Assembly: GCF_003019255.1 (NCBI RefSeq)
Contig: NZ_CP027846.1
Coordinates: 1,736,001-1,800,000 of the forward strand
Length of the DNA: 64,000 bases
Source of the DNA: Staphylococcus kloosii
GTDB taxonomy: Bacteria; Bacillota; Bacilli; Staphylococcales; Staphylococcaceae
Direction of reading: 5' to 3'
Under the pieces are notes generated by a model that was not told the origin of the DNA, made no database searches, and saw only the letters and a program-made list of their open reading frames with translations. Position 1 is the stretch's first letter; every line of letters starts with the position of its first letter. Of the stretch, positions 61,779 through 64,000 are shown piece by piece. Position numbers and translations under genes: made by a program.

Positions 61779-63041
61779 TTACATCTTATGTCCAGCCATT
61801 AGACCTAGACGACCATGTTTTGTTCCTGCATCCGTATATGATACTGCCCTTGAAACAATGCCTTTACCATACTTATTATGCAAATTATCGATTGTTTTAG
61901 CTAATTTTTCAGTTCGTCTACGTTCATATTCATCAATAAACAAGTCTAACTGTCTATTGTGCTCATCTACAAAATTTGTCAGAGAAATGCTTAGGGTACG
62001 ATACAATGCTGATTTATCACATAATTGATCAGCAAATTTATCAACGACAGCAATGATGTCATTTTCTAGATTTGTTGGTGAGCCTAACGTATATTGCTTA
62101 CTTACGCCACCTTCATCACTGTAACCAAAAGAAAAATGAATCGTGCGCGCTAATTGATTGCGTGCCCTCACACGGCTCGCTACATCCTCAATCAACTCTT
62201 TCATGACAACTTTTGTTTCCTCGTATTTATAATCACGCATCAAAATTTGACTCTTACATATTGATGGATTACCAGCAGTATATTTTTCTCTAATTTTACT
62301 ATGGTCAATACCATTCGCGTGTAAATGTAAATCAACGCCTACAATTCCTAAATCTCTTTTTAAATATTGATAAGGATAATTGGCTAAATCTCCAATCGTA
62401 AAAATACCTCTTTTATTTAATTTCTTTTCAGTTCGTCTATTGATCCCCCAAAATTCGCTTAATGGTCGAATAGGCCATAATTTATGTGGAATATCTTGAT
62501 ATCGCCATTCTGCTATCTTATCTTCAGTATGTTTGGCCTCAATATCCATCGCCACCTTACTCAATAAAACATTTGAGCCTATTCCTATAGTACAGTCAAT
62601 GCCCGTTTCTGCTTTTATTTCTTTTTGTAATCTCTCGCAAAATGAACGTATGGTCGTACTAAATCTATGATAACTATCCGTGACATCCATAAAAAACTCA
62701 TCAATGCTATATTGATGTAAATCTTCCGGTGGGATATAACGTAATGCAATTTGTGAAATTTTCACAGAAACCTCTAAATATTTTCTCATACTTGGATTAA
62801 TAATATAAATATCATTTCGATGTGGTATTTCAAATAATCTTGATCCAGTTTTAATACCTAATGCCTTTAATGCAGGTGTCGCAGCTAAAACAACTGACCC
62901 TTGATGTTTGGTATCAGCGACGACTGCTAATTTAGTTTCCATTGGATCCAATCCCTTTTGTAAGCATGAGACACTCGCAAAAAAACTCTTTTGGTCGATA
63001 CACAAAACATCTCTCTCTTCTAACAAATTATAATCATACAT
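61779..63041 (-). CDS. Y-family DNA polymerase (UmuC/ImpB-like)
   Basis: This is a 420-residue error-prone translesion polymerase of the UmuC branch. Catalytic carboxylates are in CIDQKSFFASVSC (Asp about residue 15) and YSIDEFFMDVT (Asp-Glu about 103-104). Helix-hairpin-helix (KLNKRGIFTIGDLANYP) and little-finger regions follow. Start ATG 63041 has GGGAGGTT in front; a longer frame to 63059 lacks a site. A LexA box lies upstream, so it should be part of the SOS response. No umuD partner is adjacent. Confidence 0.93.
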   Translation of the reverse strand: MYDYNLLEERDVLCIDQKSFFASVSCLQKGLDPMETKLAVVADTKHQGSVVLAATPALKALGIKTGSRLFEIPHRNDIYIINPSMRKYLEVSVKISQIALRYIPPEDLHQYSIDEFFMDVTDSYHRFSTTIRSFCERLQKEIKAETGIDCTIGIGSNVLLSKVAMDIEAKHTEDKIAEWRYQDIPHKLWPIRPLSEFWGINRRTEKKLNKRGIFTIGDLANYPYQYLKRDLGIVGVDLHLHANGIDHSKIREKYTAGNPSICKSQILMRDYKYEETKVVMKELIEDVASRVRARNQLARTIHFSFGYSDEGGVSKQYTLGSPTNLENDIIAVVDKFADQLCDKSALYRTLSISLTNFVDEHNRQLDLFIDEYERRRTEKLAKTIDNLHNKYGKGIVSRAVSYTDAGTKHGRLGLMAGHKM

Positions 63042-63062
63042 ATAACTAACCTCCCACAAAAC

Positions 63063-63076
63063 AGAACGTGTGTTCG
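63063..63076. promoter_or_regulatory. LexA (SOS) box upstream of the UmuC-like gene
   Basis: AGAACGTGTGTTCG matches the Gram-positive LexA consensus CGAACNNNNGTTCG at all defined positions but the first. It lies ~22 bases before the start on the minus strand, where repressor binding would block transcription. Confidence 0.8.
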
Positions 63077-63273
63077 GTTAAATTATAAAATATTTCCTCC
63101 CATAAATCAAATAGTAATTTGCCAACAAATTCTAAATTAATGGTAATAAACGTTAAAAAAGTAGACATAATAATAAACTAACGCTATTTAATATTAATCT
63201 ATTATTTTTTTGGATTAAGTTCTAAACTAATTCGTGCTATACTTTGTTCAACTCATAAAAAGGAGGCTTTTAT

Positions 63274-63459
63274 ATGCCGATTGTCAACGTGAAATTATTA
63301 GAAGGTCGTTCAGACGAACAACTTAAAGATTTAGTATCAGAAGTAACAAATGCTGTAGAAAAAACGACGGGCGCAGACAAAAATGCAATCCATGTTGTTA
63401 TTGAAGAAATGAAAGCTGCTCACTATGGTGTAGCTGGCGTAAGAAAAGCAGATCAATAA
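63274..63459 (+). CDS. 4-oxalocrotonate tautomerase family protein
   Basis: This is a 61-residue tautomerase. After Met removal the catalytic N-terminal Pro is exposed (PIVNVKLLEGRSDEQ), and the family strand HVVIEEMKAAHYGVAG follows. Small members form hexamers and catalyse keto-enol shifts of unsaturated acids; the natural substrate in staphylococci is unknown. A strong AAAGGAGG site precedes the ATG. It is monocistronic with a good terminator. Confidence 0.92.
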   Translation: MPIVNVKLLEGRSDEQLKDLVSEVTNAVEKTTGADKNAIHVVIEEMKAAHYGVAGVRKADQ

Positions 63460-63490
63460 TATTTAACAACTGTTGTTACATACAAATAAA

Positions 63491-63532
63491 AAATCCCGAG
63501 CTACAGTACTCAACACTGTAACTCGGGTTTTA
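63491..63532. terminator. Bidirectional terminator behind the tautomerase
   Basis: CCCGAGCTACAGT (63495-63507) pairs with ACTGTAACTCGGG (63515-63527), one mismatch, with A-run on the left and T-run on the right. It serves the tautomerase and the convergent LCP gene. Confidence 0.9.
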
Positions 63533-64000
63533 TTAGTTATTCAAAAACGCTTTAGCTGCTTTTTTATTCGCTGCTTTATCTATTTGTAAAGCACTACCAT
63601 CTGTTGGAGATTGATAATCTTGGTACGAATTTTGAATAGGTAACGTTTTAGATTTTACATCTTTATCGCCACGTAAACCAAAATTCAATCCAGTTTGAAT
63701 TAAAGCAGAATCTGGCATGTTTGTATTTAAGTAACCTCTTAAAATACCAGCCACTTTCGGTAATTTAGGTAAAGTACCCGGACTAACTAATTGTTTCTTC
63801 AAGGTCTGCATAACTTGTTGCTGACGTCGTACACGACCAAAGTCTCCTTCAGCATCGTGTCTGAAACGTGCGTAACCAAGTAATTCTTTACCATTTAATT
63901 TATGTTCACCTTTTTTTAATGATACGCCAATGTTAGCCGACATATCTTTCTCGACATCTATTGGCACACCATTAGGTTCTAACTCATCTATCATTTTTTC
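63533..64000 (-). CDS. msrR: LytR-CpsA-Psr (MsrR-like) protein, 5' end outside window
   Basis: This is the C-terminal ~155 residues of an LCP-family enzyme, which attaches wall teichoic acid or similar glycopolymers to peptidoglycan on the outer membrane face. The frame is open to the window edge, so the N-terminal membrane anchor is missing. Conserved LCP pieces are GKELLGYARFRHDAEGDFGRVRRQQQVM, with the pyrophosphate-binding arginines, and a polar C-terminus. The MsrR name rests on position near the femAB/trp region and similarity from memory; another LCP paralogue is possible. Confidence 0.82.
   Translation of the reverse strand, partial: EKMIDELEPNGVPIDVEKDMSANIGVSLKKGEHKLNGKELLGYARFRHDAEGDFGRVRRQQQVMQTLKKQLVSPGTLPKLPKVAGILRGYLNTNMPDSALIQTGLNFGLRGDKDVKSKTLPIQNSYQDYQSPTDGSALQIDKAANKKAAKAFLNN

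Overview
The window is a low-GC Firmicute chromosome segment that reads as Staphylococcus. femA-femB, arlRS, cvfB, an msrR-like gene and the acetylase-type lysC-asd-dapABD-alr-lysA order are all staphylococcal, and MurG, FemA, FemB and OdhA have the lengths and sequence I remember for that genus. The species is not S. aureus: cargo differs around odhB and between femB and pepF. A coagulase-negative species, possibly of the saprophyticus/xylosus group, is an inference only. Most of the window is conserved core genome.

Layout: 1-3.1 kb holds the end of a CtpA-type protease, an acetyltransferase, murG and a PAP2 phosphatase. At 3.15-3.31 kb lies a small RNA gene on the minus strand with a strong promoter clamped between two Fur boxes; it matches the iron-sparing sRNA IsrR in position and design. 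Then come arlRS (3.5-5.5 kb) and odhAB (5.8-9.9 kb).

From 9.86 to 13.94 kb the last codons and terminator of odhB occur twice as ~102-bp direct repeats. They bracket about 3.9 kb of foreign-looking cargo: small unrecognised genes, an ArsR regulator with a 22-bp palindrome, an alpha/beta hydrolase, an NAD(P)-binding protein and a broken DJ-1 gene. This looks like an integrated island using the odhB 3' end as its site. After it come a frameshifted Nudix gene, an ABC exporter, small membrane proteins, a VOC protein, a MoxR/VWA pair, brnQ, telA-xpaC, acyP and cspA.

From 25.9 to 34.5 kb (minus strand) is the complete lysine/diaminopimelate operon under a lysine riboswitch. Next come an aldo-keto reductase, a stretch of dispersed palindromic repeats, an ABC-F ATPase, cvfB and the pstS-pstC-pstA-pstB-phoU operon with a PhoP-like box. 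pepF follows, then a solitary Fur-controlled siderophore-binding lipoprotein next to ~0.8 kb of gene-free AT-rich DNA, then femA-femB and a DJ-1 protein. The complete trpEGDCFBA operon (51.4-57.7 kb, minus) is preceded by two tandem tryptophan T-boxes. The end of the window carries an M42 peptidase, tyrA, an Ogt/Ada-like alkylation repair pair, a LexA-boxed UmuC-type polymerase, a tautomerase and the C-terminal part of an LCP (MsrR-like) protein.

Together the window couples wall biosynthesis (MurG, DAP/lysine, alanine racemase, FemAB, LCP) with nutrient-sensing regulation: iron by Fur, phosphate by PhoP, lysine and tryptophan by riboswitch and T-box, and probably branched-chain amino acids by CodY. 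No rRNA, tRNA, CRISPR array, transposase or integrase was found.
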